Shown here: positions 11,283 to 22,138 of the stretch, piece by piece | Numbering within the stretch: position 1 is the first letter of the stretch | Layout of the letters: every line of letters begins with the position of its first letter | NCBI RefSeq assembly: GCF_043290135.1 | Contig: NW_027464588.1 | Location: 5,741,501 to 5,805,500, forward strand | DNA: 64,000 bases | Origin: Rhipicephalus microplus | Taxonomy: Eukaryota; Arthropoda; Arachnida; Ixodida; Ixodidae | Direction of reading: 5' to 3' | Notes under the pieces: generated by a model | What the model saw: the letters and a program-made list of their open reading frames with translations, nothing else | Told to the model about the DNA's origin: nothing | Database searches by the model: none | Translations under genes and position numbers: made by a program

Positions 11283-12705
11283 GTGGGTCCCCACCGACCA
11301 TGTTGCGTAATTACGAAACGCGAAGAATTCTCTTTTTGTTTAGACATAGGAGGAAAAACATGAGAATTCCGCACGCGACCATCAGGGCTACTACGAGCAG
11401 CGCTGACAAACACTCCCAGGTGTCGACGCACAAATACACCCGCTAAAGTAGACAGGAGGACAACAGCCGCTTCTGTTCAAATCGTTGAGCATTGGACGCC
11501 TTATTCGATGGCTGCAGCTGCGGTCTCGGCGGGGCCTGGAGGAAGGAAGAAAAAAGGAGGGAGCATCATCACACGAGTGAAGCCCACCGTGTCGGCCCAA
11601 CAAATGATCAAAATGTCAGAGCATGCGGTGGGATTTAATGACTTCGGTGGCGTTTCGCTTTTAAACCTCCTGCGTGAGCCGGCTGATCTGCACCGAACAA
11701 AAGGATTTAGAATAAAATCTGCCGCGTGCCATACTCCGCAGCGCGCCGCAGTATCGGCAAGAATCGTTGCGTACTTGATCTTGGCGTGATATGTCACATG
11801 TTGGGCCGACACTGGTGGCTTCAAAATGGGTCGGCTTGTCAAAGCTGGCTCAATTACGTCATCCTTTCTTCTCGTGTATGCCATTTAGAATCTCACGTTC
11901 GGTAGGAAGCAATTATCTTCTTTGGCTAGAATAATTTTCGTATGTTTCTTTTTCTCTTTCACCTCGTGCTAACTGATCTGTTCGACCCAAAAAATGCTGG
12001 ACTAGCGCTCGTTGCCCTTTAGTTTTGTTCATCAAAGCACACGTGCGAACAAATCTGTTGTTTCCTGTGTCTTTTTTTATTTTTATGCACCTATATAATG
12101 TACCAAGCTGCCAAGATCGTGTACAGGATCACAGTATCAATCAATAGGCGTATAAGTAAATAATAATACAAATACATACCTAAATAAATAATTAAAAAAT
12201 AAAAATAATAAATAATGAACTGGCAAGCCTATGTTTCAATTAAGAAAAAACAGAGATAACTATCACAAAGTAGAACTGGTAATTGCAATGAAACAGAAGC
12301 ACACTTGACTTGTACCAAATCAGTCTATCGCATCCGGTGCTGGTAAACTCAACCCCGCGAAAAAATGCGCAGCCTAAGCACCAACAATAATACGTGCTTT
12401 CTTAGGGAATTAAACTAGGCCTTTACTCACTTTGACCTCCACGAGTCGTTGGCGCCATCTATTTGAGAGACTCGTAAACGCACTCTGGGGCACTAAAGGT
12501 GAATGGTTGTGTCCGTTTTCCCATCTTCGCTGATTCAGTTTTATATATAAACTGCCCATGCGCATTGGAGGGGTTTTCTTTTTTGCATGACTATATTGGT
12601 ATCTTTTGTGTTCGTAATTTTGAGTTCAGTATTTCCCGGGGGGTAATGGCCACATAAACTTTGGTAGTAATTTTCATGTTTTCAGACAGTCACTAATGCA
12701 TTACA

Positions 12706-12898
12706 GAGAAAGATATTATGAGAGCGCAAAGGCCTTCGTGCCGTAATTGTCCGTCGCTATTGTCCGTATCTGCTATCGCGCGCTGTAGAAAAAAAGAAAC
12801 AAGCGAAGTAAATAAAAACTCCGAGGCCCGAGTGGGATTCAAAACCAGGTACCCTGCCTGCCAGGCCAGTAGTTTACCACTAAGCTGCACCGTTGCTT
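12706..12898 (-). mobile_element. tRNA-derived SINE, second type, partial
   Basis: On the minus strand the head reads GCAGCTTAGTGGTAAACTAC (A-box-like) and, 30 bases on, GGTTTTGAATCCCACTCGGG (B-box-like), followed by a T-rich body. The spacing and sequence are those of a tRNA-derived pol III promoter. It differs from the Ruka-like copies in this window. It is too diverged and lacks the fold to be a working tRNA gene. Confidence 0.6.
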
Positions 12899-12904
12899 GA
12901 AACC

Positions 12905-14205
12905 TCATGCGTGAAACTTTGTTTCAGATTAACACTAGGCAGCTTTCATGTCGAGAAAGGAATCGCGTTATTAAAAGTAATAAATTGTTCCAGAAGAGCA
13001 AAGGAACGACCAGACATCGCACAATGCCAATCGCGTTATGACCAAGAATGGCATAGTGAATGCCTTACTACCACTAATAATTGTTATTTATGGCATAATC
13101 GCTACCCTGAAAGTGTGCTCGTAGCAGTTACACATTGCATGAATGAAAAAAATGTCTTTAGCAATGCCACTCTTGCAGCTTCCGCGGTGACAGTGCAGTG
13201 CGTCTCGCGCAAGCCTGGTGTTTTTTTTTGCTTGAACAAGAAGTCACGGTGAGGTGCCGTAACTGCCCTCCGGTCATCATGGCGCTTTAAGCCAAGCCTG
13301 AGGCGTACGCACGAGGGATGGAGGATGTGGTGATTCACTTTAGCCGTTAGTTTATCACCAGTCAGTTCATTACTAATAATAATATTGTTCTCGCCTATAC
13401 CCTTAGAATTTTATCAATATTATAATATTATTTATCAGTATATCATTAATTTTTTGTTGTTGTTCTATGGGTCGTTTGGCGTTCCGATATGAGTGCAAAA
13501 GGCGACGCGAATGCCTCCTAGACAGACGCTTCAACAGACATATTGCATGCAACACTTCACCAGCGGAATAGAAAGGCTAGACAAACAAAGAAAAATACTT
13601 GCTAGTCACTTTCACCCTTTTCAATTTCTATGTATCCGGTTCGTATACTCTATAAGGTAACCCAGAATTGCTTCATATAAGCACGTTGTTTTCTAGCTGT
13701 TCTAAATTTCCCCGAGGCTATCCCTATTATGTTCGGCTTTCACTCTCCAAAGGTTGATATGTGGGGTATAACGTCACAAAACCAATCCTCCAAAGGCCCT
13801 TCACGAAGGTATGTAAAGTTAGAGTTCAGTACTAGGGTGTAGTAGTGCGAATTGAAAGCAATGTATACGTAAAAATGCCAACAAGGAGGTACAGAGGTAG
13901 GTTATGACAAGCTTGAGCAAGAGGCCATTTTTAGACAAACCCCACTCTCTGCAATGTATTACGGAATCAAGTCCTTTTTATTGAAGTAGCGATACCTAAA
14001 ATTACGCGAGAGCCACGGTTACTCTGGAAGCTTGTTGTAATGAAAAGGGCGACAGGAAATGCTGTGAATAAGAGAGGGGAAATTTTTAGGTACAAGTATA
14101 AATTATAGGTTCACGTTATTACACCTATCTACATTATTCGGCCAACAAAGTGTTTTAAAGATTGTTTAGCCACTTCTCGCAATAGTACCTGTCCTATTTG
14201 AGTTC
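12905..14205. other. Non-coding intronic DNA
   Basis: No supported gene is seen here. A short piece at 13755-13790 (TGTGGGGTATAACGTCACAA) is the inverted tail of a Ruka-like SINE. The tract 13376-13450 is TATTAT-rich. Confidence 0.45.
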
Positions 14206-14365
14206 CGCCACGGTGGTCTATTATTATGTATGGTCTTCGAGTGTCAGCAGCAGGTCTCTGGATCTCATCCCCTATGCATCGGCCCCATTTCCAATGGAAG
14301 TGGGAAACCTATATGCCTATGTACTTAAATCTAGGTGGACCTTGAGGAAGCACTAGGGATTGGAA
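14206..14365 (+). mobile_element. Ruka-like SINE fragment, strongly diverged
   Basis: The order of motifs is that of the other copies: CCGCCACGGTGGTCTA head, GTCAGCAGCAGGTCTCTGGATCTC (B-box region), CAATGGAAGTGGGAAAC, then TTAAATCTAGGTGGACC. The 3' third is missing. It lies in intron 2 in sense orientation. Confidence 0.5.
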
Positions 14366-14537
14366 TTTATGATAATCTAAAATTTGAACCCTTTCCTCGA
14401 ACGGCACCCTGAAGGAGTGGGAAACATCAGCGTTGCGCACGTGTGGCGTGACGGGTTGAAAGGCGCTAACGCGGGTGCGGCGGTGAGCGCTGGAAGATTC
14501 GTTTGAAGTGATGGCTGGCGTATGTCTAGTCGTTTCT

Positions 14538-14929
14538 TCAGAGTGGACACGGGCGCTGGACCGGAGCAGGCGCGTGTTTCGCCTTGATGATCGCCACCTT
14601 GTGATCAGTGAAGTGCACGCTGAGAGGTTCCTGCAGATAATCTGCGTCGCAGTTGGCTAAGGCCAGATGGATGCGCATTCCTTTATTGTGGTGGGTGATT
14701 TCCGTTCCGCCGACACACACTTCAGCGAGTGCGCGTCTAGCATGTAATCGACGAGCCATTCTCGTATTCCTCCGCTGAAGAAAACGTTGAAATCTCCCGC
14801 GACTATACGAGGCACATCGACAGGCCTCACTTCAACAGCCAGCGTCTCCTCGAGACAGCGCTGAAGCTGCTCCTGCGGTGGGTTGGAAGTGACGTAGAGC
14901 ACGAAGATCGACACGTCACCGATGCGCAA
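14538..14929 (-). pseudogene. Endonuclease (EEP-type) fragment of a mobile element
   Basis: The frame 14929-14657 contains VPRIVAGDFNVFF (metal-site GDFN) and PTTIKECASI (the usual Thr-Thr-x-x-x-x-C-I step). After a frame shift, 14759-14538 carries LQEPLSVHFTDHKVAII, whose Asp-His pair matches the last catalytic motif of EEP nucleases. The N-terminal catalytic Glu and any reverse transcriptase are absent. Similar stand-alone endonuclease segments occur in non-LTR elements and in some Helitron-type elements of arthropods; I cannot tell which this is. Confidence 0.55.
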
Positions 14930-15059
14930 GGCAACTCACTCGTACCAGTAGTGTCTTCAAAAAAGCCCTTATCGTTCTTACACGTCCCCTCTTGTTCGCC
15001 CGGCGGAGCCCAGCGCTTGCGTACGGGTGCTTCAGTGGAGGCGTGTGGCGCTTTCGAAA

Positions 15060-15400
15060 CGTTGCCAAACGACGACGACGTCGAGAATTCGTCAGCGTTG
15101 GCATTCCGCTGTGGGTGCTTGTACTTGGTTTCTTTCACCGCGTCTCGTCAAGGTTGCCGACGCGTTGAAGACACTTGCGCTTCGCTTCCTTGGCTTGCGT
15201 CTCGTCGGTGTCACCAGCGCGCCTTCTCCTTTCCCGCCCTCGCACCTCGTCGGCGTCTTTGATCTTTCACTTCCGGCGCTTGAATTCGGCTTCCCTGGCC
15301 CACGCCTTGTCGGTGTTGCACTTGCGACGTCGCTATGCGCGAACGCGATCGGCTCTGCTAACCCTCGCAACGCCGAACAACGCCCGGGTTAGGCCAAATC
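15060..15400. repeat. GC-rich imperfect tandem repeat (four to five units)
   Basis: The word CGTCTCGTCRRXGT or CACCTCGTCGGCGT recurs near 15144, 15192, 15244 and 15301 with a spacing of about 50-57 bases. All frames stay open for about 100 codons as a result; the minus-strand reading gives TPTRRG-like repeats. I do not regard the ORFs as genes, because both strands are equally open. Confidence 0.45.
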
Positions 15401-15431
15401 GCTTCGGCGCATCTTCCGGCGGGCAAAGCAG

Positions 15432-17720
15432 CTAGCTCCGCTTTCTGGTGTCCTCTCTATTGCAGATAAACAGGCCGAAAGAGTCTTCACTATTTTCGGT
15501 GACAACTTTCTGTGGCAGCACAGCCAAGGCTACGAAGCCCACACACGCCCTTTTTACTACGCTTATGCTGTACCGCGCTGTAGTGCCTTTGTTTCGGCGT
15601 ACTTCGTCAAATAGTAAGTAGCCTGTGGCTGCTACTATCCACTTGTTGCCGGCAGAAGTCAGCGAAAAGGGCCCCAGTAAATCTATTATTATTTGATCGA
15701 ATGTCGACCTAGGTGGTTCGAGTGGTTGAAGAAGCCCCGCGGGCTTCAGTGGCGGAGATTTGTGGAGTTGACAATCCCGGCAGATTTTCTCGTATCGCTT
15801 AACAGATGCGTAAAGCTTAGGCCAGTAGTTCGCCTGCCGAACTCGATCGAGAGTTCGAGGGGAACCTATGTGACCAGATTTGGGCTCATCGTGGCAGGCG
15901 AGAAGCATGAAGCATGTCTTCACGCATGTCAGTTGACACGACAAGAAGATAAGTTCTCTCAATGCTGTTGGAGATTTTCTTATACAGGGCCCCATCTCAC
16001 ATGCATAATGACGACAGACTTTCAGAAGTACAATGAGGTACGGAAGAGTTACGTCTTTCAAGTTTTTGATAATTGCACGTATTTCGTCGTCCGCGTACTG
16101 TCGTGAAATGAGATCGTTTGTAGTAAGGGCAGTGTAGTACTACCGTCATCTTCGTTGTCATGGCCACAAACTTCGACAGGGGCGTGGATCAACGAATCGG
16201 CATCTTCGTGCTTGCGGCCCGATTTGAAAATGATCATGAAATCGAATTTCTGCACACGAAGACTCCATCGTGCCAGTCGCCCGCACGGGTCCTGTAGGTT
16301 GGCTAACGCGCACAACGAATGATGGTCGTTCACTACCTTGAAGTGGCGTCCATGATGGTTAGGCCTAAACTTCATCGTTGCCCATACAACAGCAAGGCAC
16401 CCTTTTTCTGACGTAGAGTAGTTTACGTCGGCACGGGAAAGAGTGTTATCACTTGCTCCGTGCCCTCTTGTAGTTGGACGAGATCAACACCAAGACTTAA
16501 GTTACTGGCGTCAATATGAATCTCAGTATCAGCATCTTGGTTAAAAGTTAGCGAGGACTCGCGGTGTCTGCAAATGCTCCCGTAGTTCAGAGAAAGCTGC
16601 GTCCTGTTCTTCCTCCCAGACAAATTACACGTCTTCACGAGTGAATTGAATGAGCGGTTCAGCAATCCTAGAAAAATTGGCTATAAAGCGGCGATAGTAC
16701 GCACAGAGCCCTATAAAGCCACTGACTACCTTCTTCTCACGTGGAACAGGAAACGAGGTCACGGTGGTGCTTTTTTCAGGATCTGGTCGAACACCATGCA
16801 CACTGAAAGTATGGACGAGAAACATTGATTTTTTATAACTGAAGTGGCATTTTTGTGGCGTCAGCGTCAGGTGAGCAGAGCGGAGTGCTTCAAACACAGC
16901 CTACAGACGCTTTATGTGCTCCTAAAAGGTCGCAGGAAACATGACACCATCATTTAGATAAACTAGGCACATGTGCCACGTTGGACCGGTAAGAACAGTG
17001 TTCTTAGTGCTCTGGAATGTAGCAGGTACAGAACAGAAGCCGAAGGGGGGTACTTTGAATTCATATAGCCCATCCGGTGTAACGAAGGTGGTTTTTTCGT
17101 GTTGTTGTTCATGAACTTTGATCTGCCAGTAGCCACTATTCAAGAACATCGATAAAAAATACTTAGCCTACCGCAGTCGGTCGAGGGAATCATTCATGCG
17201 GGGCAGCGGATAGACGTCTTTTTCAGCCATGCTGTTGTTTTCTGTTGTCTACGCAGAAGCGCAGTGATCCATCTTTTTTCTTTACGAGAACAACCGGAGA
17301 TGACTACAGCAGCCTTGGAAGGTTGGATAACGTCATCTTGCAGGATCTCTTTAACGTGAGCAGTTATCACGGCACGTTCCTTTGCTAAAACGCGGTAAGG
17401 GTTTTGTTTTATGGGTGAGGTGTCGGTATATGCAATTATTCAGTATTTGGGGATCAGTGTCTGACCAACCTGCGAGTTGGATGCTAAGCACTCTTTAACT
17501 CTATATAGCAGTTCACGTAGCTCAGTCTGTTGCTGTTCCGAGAGGGTCAAATTGACATCAACTCTGCAAGTAACGAAGTCACGTCACTTGGTGTTGGTCG
17601 AAGCTTGTCATCAGCTGATGTAGATATGAAACGTTCAGCAATGTCTGTGACAGGGTAAGCTAAAGTGATGTTGGTGTGACAAAACAGGTGCTGGTACTCG
17701 TTGCTGAAATTAGCCACAAT
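15432..17720 (-). mobile_element. Ty3/gypsy pol relic, antisense in intron 2
   Basis: On the minus strand, from 17720 down: the pre-RT linker (ANFSNEYQHL), reverse transcriptase beginning near 17330 (VLVKKKDGSLRFCVDN), the palm at 17149-16922 ([16 protein letters not shown] and YLND where YLDD is expected), the connection at 16897-16625 (IGLCAYYRRF), RNase H at 16665-16058 (IHIDASNLSLG, VVNDHHSL, FKSGRKHEDADSL) and integrase at 16061-15432 (HIGSPRTLDRVRQANYWP, C-x-x-C and IIIDLLGP). It has many stops and frameshifts, a mutated catalytic Asp, and lacks the rest of integrase and both LTRs. It is the same lineage as the 51-55 kb element. Confidence 0.85.
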
Positions 17721-17728
17721 ATATTTGT

Positions 17729-17905
17729 TTATGCTTAACGTTCCAAAACCACTGTATGCATATGCAAAAGACTGTAGAGCATGGCTTCGGAAGTTTGTAC
17801 CACCTGAGGTTCTTGAACGTTCACCTAAATCAAAGCACATGGGCCTCAAGCATGGGCCTCCATCGAATATACGACCACTGGGGCTGGGATTTGATCCCAT
17901 AATGA
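17729..17905 (-). mobile_element. Ruka-like SINE, antisense, copy in tandem (first)
   Basis: On the plus strand it reads as the inverse of the SINE at 42415: TTAACGTTCCAAAACCACTG (tail), GTTCTTGAACGTTCACCTAAA, GGGCCTCCATCGAATA, and GGGATTTGATCCCAT (B-box remnant). The A-box end is lost where the second copy begins. Confidence 0.62.
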
Positions 17906-18140
17906 TAATATGTGGGGTTTATCGCCCCAAACCACCATATGTATATGAAAGGCGCCGTAGTAGATGGCTCCGGATATTTAATCCATCTTAGGTTCTTTAG
18001 CGTGCACCCAAACTTGAGCACACGGGCCTACAAAACTTTCGCCTCCATCGAAAATACAAGCACCGAAATCGGGATTCATACCAACGACCCGTGAGTCAGC
18101 AGCCGTGTGCCCTAGCGACTAGTACACCTTGGCGAGTGGC
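17906..18140 (-). mobile_element. Ruka-like SINE, antisense, copy in tandem (second)
   Basis: The inverse of the SINE consensus is readable throughout: TGGGGTTTATCGCCCCAAACC tail (17910-17930), TTAGGTTCTTTAGCGTGCACCCAAA, CGGGCCTAC and CGCCTCCATCGAAAATAC, then GACCCGTGAGTCAGCAGCCG and a degenerate A-box end. It ends about 120 bases before the SLC41-like acceptor at 18263. Confidence 0.72.
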
Positions 18141-18263
18141 GGTGTTAGAATTTCTGAAGCTCTCTGCTACGACATGCCTAATAATTATGTCGGGGCTTTG
18201 ACACGTGCGACTGAAACTAGTATTATTATGCCGGAGCAACCAACACTTACTCGAATTGTGAAG

Positions 18264-18536
18264 GTGCTGGTATTGCTGTACCTGACGCGCCTCATCGTGT
18301 ACCAGCTCTGGATGTGGGGCATCGACCCGGACAACGCGGCCATCCCCTGCCTGACGGGCTGCGGCGACTTCCTTGGCACGGGGTTTCTCACCATGGCCTA
18401 TGCGTTGCTTTACTACATGGGCGACAAATCGGCCGTTCAAGAAGAAGAGCTGCGCTCCTACGTGCACGTGGCCACTCATCTTACTGCGCATGCGTCGTCT
18501 TCTACGCCAAGTTACGGCAATTCCACCTTGTCCTAG
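18264..18536 (+). CDS. SLC41/MgtE-like Mg2+ transporter, last exon
   Basis: The frame reads VLVLLYLTRLIVYQLWMWG, then IDPDNAAIPCLTGCGDFLGTG and a final hydrophobic helix ending LLYYMGDKSAVQEEE, with a short Ser/Thr-rich tail to the TAG at 18534-18536. The DPDNxxIPxLTxxGDxLGTG sequence is the hallmark of the last two helices of SLC41/MgtE proteins, where the Asp residues contribute to Mg2+ binding. The acceptor AAG at 18261-18263 follows CTTACTCGAATTGTG and gives a phase-0 join to the CAG at 11282. Tyr is changed to Cys and Leu to Cys within the motif compared with the vertebrate proteins I recall. This exon is intact, although block 2 carries stops. An ATG at 18129 in the same frame is intronic. 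Confidence 0.75.
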   Translation: MLVLLYLTRLIVYQLWMWGIDPDNAAIPCLTGCGDFLGTGFLTMAYALLYYMGDKSAVQEEELRSYVHVATHLTAHASSSTPSYGNSTLS

Positions 18537-19039
18537 CGATGCCACATACTTTGCTCCAGCTGAGTGGACCAGGCGCAGTTTCAGTGCTCATTGCACATTG
18601 TGCGCTTTGATATGTGATGACAAGACCACTTTCATGCTTTATTTTTCGTTGTTTATAAGGCTAATATGCTTTTATCTTATTACGTCAATTATGTTTGTGA
18701 AAATGACAGTTTGCCGACCCTTTGGTTCTTTTTATTTTGTGCGTGTATGCATGCATAAGTCGCAAAGCTCAAGTATGCTTCGACAACGTACTGATATCAT
18801 GATGTTAGCTAGGTGGAGACGTAAGTGTAAGTGTTGCGCAAGTCATATGGGTTTTCCATGCGATATTTTGGATTAAAAAATTCCACCCTATGTCTTCTTT
18901 GTCTCATTTTTACTTGTGATGGTACATTTTGCGAGCACTGTATAGCACTGTATAGTAATGAAATGAACACTTATAAGACGTTTTGGGATACATACCAGTG
19001 ATCAATAACTTAAGGTGCCGAAGGCAATGCCAACAATAT
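18537..19039. other. 3' flank of the SLC41-like gene
   Basis: T-rich sequence follows the stop codon. No canonical AATAAA is seen within 350 bases; ATTAAA occurs at 18873-18878 and could act as a weak polyadenylation signal. No other gene is visible. Confidence 0.4.
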
Positions 19040-19300
19040 TGTTACAACATCTGAAATTTACGTGTGTGCATCTGTGTAGCGGAGAACAGGGTGGTGCGAG
19101 ACGAAGAGGACTTTCGATTGGTGGCAAGAGGACATTAGTTTTTTTGGTAAGCTACCCAATTTTTGCTGATCCCCCAAAGTGTGTGTGAGCCACGAGTTTA
19201 GGATCTACATCTACATCTACATCTCTGGTGCGCGTTCATTGTATACCCTCGAGTCGACCGTTACGTTGCCTCTGAATAAACCCCTCTCGTAGACGTAACA
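19040..19300 (+). repeat. LTR of a Ty3/gypsy relic
   Basis: The segment starts TGTTACAACA and ends GACGTAACA, so TGTTAC...GTAACA forms a 6-bp terminal inverted repeat. AATAAA at 19275-19280 lies near the 3' end. It is followed by TAGTGGTGGATGTGG, with a candidate primer-binding site starting TGGTGGA at 19304, as in the other elements here. A diverged inverted copy of its first 100 bases is at 22139-22236. Confidence 0.6.
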
Positions 19301-20420
19301 TAGTGGTGGATGTGGTGGTTAACAGCACGTCAACAAACCACGGAGCCACAGCTGTTTGAACTTTGCCGGAGCCGTCGTCTTGCCGGTTTGCACCGACAAC
19401 AACCGTCATGGCTGAGAGCGAAGGTAACGGCTTCTCAACCACGCAAAGGTCAGTGCCGGCTGCACCTCCGTATCACTGCATGGAACCCCGACCGTTCGCG
19501 GGAAGAGCAGGAAAAGATGTGGATGCGTGGTTGACACATTACCAAAGGGTGAGCCCGTACAACTGCTAGGATCCCACCGACCAACTGGGAAGTGCCACGC
19601 TTTTTCTCACGGAAACTGCCCTGATGTGGTAATAAATCCATGAAGATTCACGTAGGATCGTTTCGCTGAAGAACTCGAGAAATGCTTCGGCGACTCTGAC
19701 TTGAAAAAGAAAAGCGTGGAGCACACGTTGGGTCAAAGAGCTCAGACTCCTGGAGAAACGTGTATTACCTACACAGAGGAGGTTCTGATGCTCTGCTAGA
19801 TCATATACCCGGATATATCTGAAGAGAACATGGGCGGACACCTTCTGAAGAGTACAGCAGGGGATGTCTACAATTTTTTGATAGGCAGTAAAGACCTCAC
19901 TTCCGTCTCCACCGTCCAATGTCACTACCGTACTTTCGAGAAGCTGAAGACCCGTCGTATCGCCCCGAAATTTGGTAGGCTGGCAAATTGTGGCAACGGT
20001 CATTAGCGTCGACGTGAGCCCGTCCACTGACCTTGCCCTTACTATTCGGGCCATACTACGTGAAGAGCTGCAGCGACAATGTGGTTGGGTTGACGAAACC
20101 ATTCCTCATCCGCCTACCAGTCCACCCTACTACACGACGGTGCCGCTAGCTCCTTTGCGACCATCGGTATGTGTGACAGACATCAGTGAAACTAGAACTC
20201 CGTGGCCACGTTGTGACTCATTCGCGGCCGACCAGCGATATGGCCAAAGCCTTCGTCACGGTCCCGCCACACAGAGGTGGGCAGCCCCCACTCAGCAAGC
20301 TCGTCACCGACCCTTCACAGATGAGCGGTCGTATGATGATGGTGATGTTGATGATGATCCTTGATACTCTGACGCACACCCACGAAGGGGGATCGGCCAA
20401 GAACCAGGCAGCAGGATCTT
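19301..20420 (+). pseudogene. Ty3/gypsy gag relic
   Basis: Frames at 19363-19569 read STTQRSVPAAPPYHCMEPRP and GKDVDAWLTHYQRV, and further on TLFLTETALMW: the capsid N-terminal pattern (F-x-G, D-V-x-x-W-L-x-x-Y, then F-x-L-x-x-x-A-x-x-W) seen in the gag genes at 26639 and 36584. Stops follow immediately (19567-19569, and a TAA in ALMW). The frame 19972-20364 covers a later gag part (LTIRAILREEL and a Pro/Thr-rich tail). No zinc knuckle or pol follows; a non-LTR element starts at about 20480. Confidence 0.68.
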
Positions 20421-20479
20421 AAATAAAAGGCTTATGGTTTTTCAAACACTACGTAATTCAAACTAAAAAAATATAGAAA

Positions 20480-22137
20480 AAAATCCAAAAAGCGAAAAAG
20501 CAGTATATCTGAGCAGGGAGCGATGCAGGCTATCAGATGCGATTTGAGACAGAGGTAAAGGTATCACTGCCACATTTATTTCTAATCCTATTTTTTCAAG
20601 TGGAGCTACCAGGTATCTTTTCCGCTGATGAGAATATTGGCGACAGAACAAAAAAAATAATCTATCGTTTCCATTTCTTCGCAAGTCTGACATAAAGGCG
20701 ATGCCTTTAGACCAACTTCATGCAAATAATTCAGTTGCGGAATTCCGCAACGCAGTATTGTAGAAGTGACTTCCAAGCGCCGTGTTGCGCACCACTGTCT
20801 ATTCAAGCGGCATCTTATATGTGCAAAATCTCGATATTTATCCATCGAGTAGCAGTCGTATTCATGCAAACACAGGTTTCTAAACCTTATTGCTGTCGCG
20901 TAAGCCGTATCAGGCAAAATCGGGATAAGCGGACTGCTAAGAGATACTGTGGCTAGTGCATCCACCATCTCATTGAGATATATGCCACGGTGACCTGGTA
21001 CCCATAAGAGCTGCAGTTTTTTCAAGTTTGTCGGTATGAGTGTTCGAAACATGTGCATAAGTGTTAAGTTGGCTCCTGAAGATAGAGCAGTATACTGAAA
21101 AAGAAGCTGTAATTAGGACTGCTTCCGATTCGCCCAAAGAAAGTTTCCGTAGGTCCAATACACTAGCAAATAATTTTGCTATGAATATTGGTGTGTAATC
21201 TGGGAGTCTAACCAAAAAAGACCAGTCAAGAAAACGTGAGAAGATACCTGGCCCAGCCTTTTCATTTGATACGGATGCATCAGTCGCAATTATGTTGTTC
21301 AAGTTTACGTGTGCCAAGTTTTCCTGCAGCCGATCATTTAAATGTTGAAATGGCATATGCTTTGCGTTAGAAGGATAAATATTCTCAAATTCTATTTGAA
21401 GATCTAAATTAACGTTTCTTGTTGAGAAAACATGTTTGATTTTGACGTTCAGTGGTTCCAGCAGCGCTTGAACGAACATCATCTGTAGACAATGGAATTG
21501 CGACCAACTAGTTTCAAAAAATAAGCTTGGTTCTTTAATAAAAGCATAAAACGATGCTCTCTGGGGCACAGTGTATATATTTAAAATTGTTTGGATAGTA
21601 AGCATTTTGAATTTATTCAACAATGACGGTAGACGCGCTTCCATGTATAGCACATCGTTAGCAACAAACTGGGGCAGTCCAAGGCACAGTCGTAAAGCCT
21701 CCCTTTCTAATAGTATTAGCGGTCTTATTTTATATGTCTCACTAACCAAAAATAAGACACAGCCGAATTCCATGATAGGACGAATGTACATTTTATATAC
21801 CAATACCAATGTATTTCTTCGCGACCCCCTTTATATGTTGCTGAGCTTGCGTAACCACCCCATGGCTTGTGTTGCTTTGGACCCAATGTGATCGATGTGG
21901 CTTTTCTAATTTAACGGGCTGTTATATATGATGCCTAAGTATTTGAGTGAATCCACCTGGGGAATCTGCTCTGTGCCATACATCAAGGAGATGTTGACAG
22001 AATACCTGAACGAGAACGCTAGAAGCGCGCTTTTGTTTACGTTTAGAGACATTCCAATTTTTTCAAGCCATTCCTCTATCATGTTCAGGTAATTCTGTAA
22101 TGTCTGATAAAGTAATTGCAGATCACTGTTTGTGAAA
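20480..22137 (-). mobile_element. Non-LTR retrotransposon, 5'-truncated, with RNase H
   Basis: Minus-strand frames, from 22151 down: LEKIGMSLNVNKSALLAFSF and LKYLGIIYN (reverse transcriptase palm end and thumb); 21809-20970 with MYIRPIMEFGCVLF, LPSLLNKFKM and the RNase H start IIATDASVSNEKAGPGIF; 21058-20606 with LLWVPGHRGIYLNEMVDALA and a C-terminal zinc motif (CGIPQLNY, LCQTCEEMETIDYFF). This is a different family from LINE A and B by sequence. The 5' junction falls inside the inverted LTR piece at 22138. The reverse transcriptase catalytic box and the endonuclease are missing. Confidence 0.8.
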
Positions 22138-22138
22138 C

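Larger units (their letters stand above)
11283..18263 (+). other. Intron 2 of the SLC41-like gene (6981 bp, phase 0)
   Basis: It runs from the GTGGGT donor at 11283 to the AAG acceptor at 18261-18263. Joining the two sides gives SLGQ followed by VLVLLYL, exactly where SLC41 family proteins have a Leu-Gln-Val step. The intron holds SINE fragments, an endonuclease fragment, a repetitive GC-rich tract and an antisense Ty3/gypsy relic. I see nothing coding in 11340-12700; 12130-12240 is AT-rich. Confidence 0.65.

Noticed and set aside
12825..12898. tRNA-like sequence on the minus strand.
   Set aside because: The promoter boxes are present but pairing of the acceptor stem is lost and a T-rich SINE body follows.
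16646..16828. Plus-strand ORFs over the antisense Ty3/gypsy relic.
   Set aside because: They are shadows of the minus-strand reverse transcriptase and RNase H frames.
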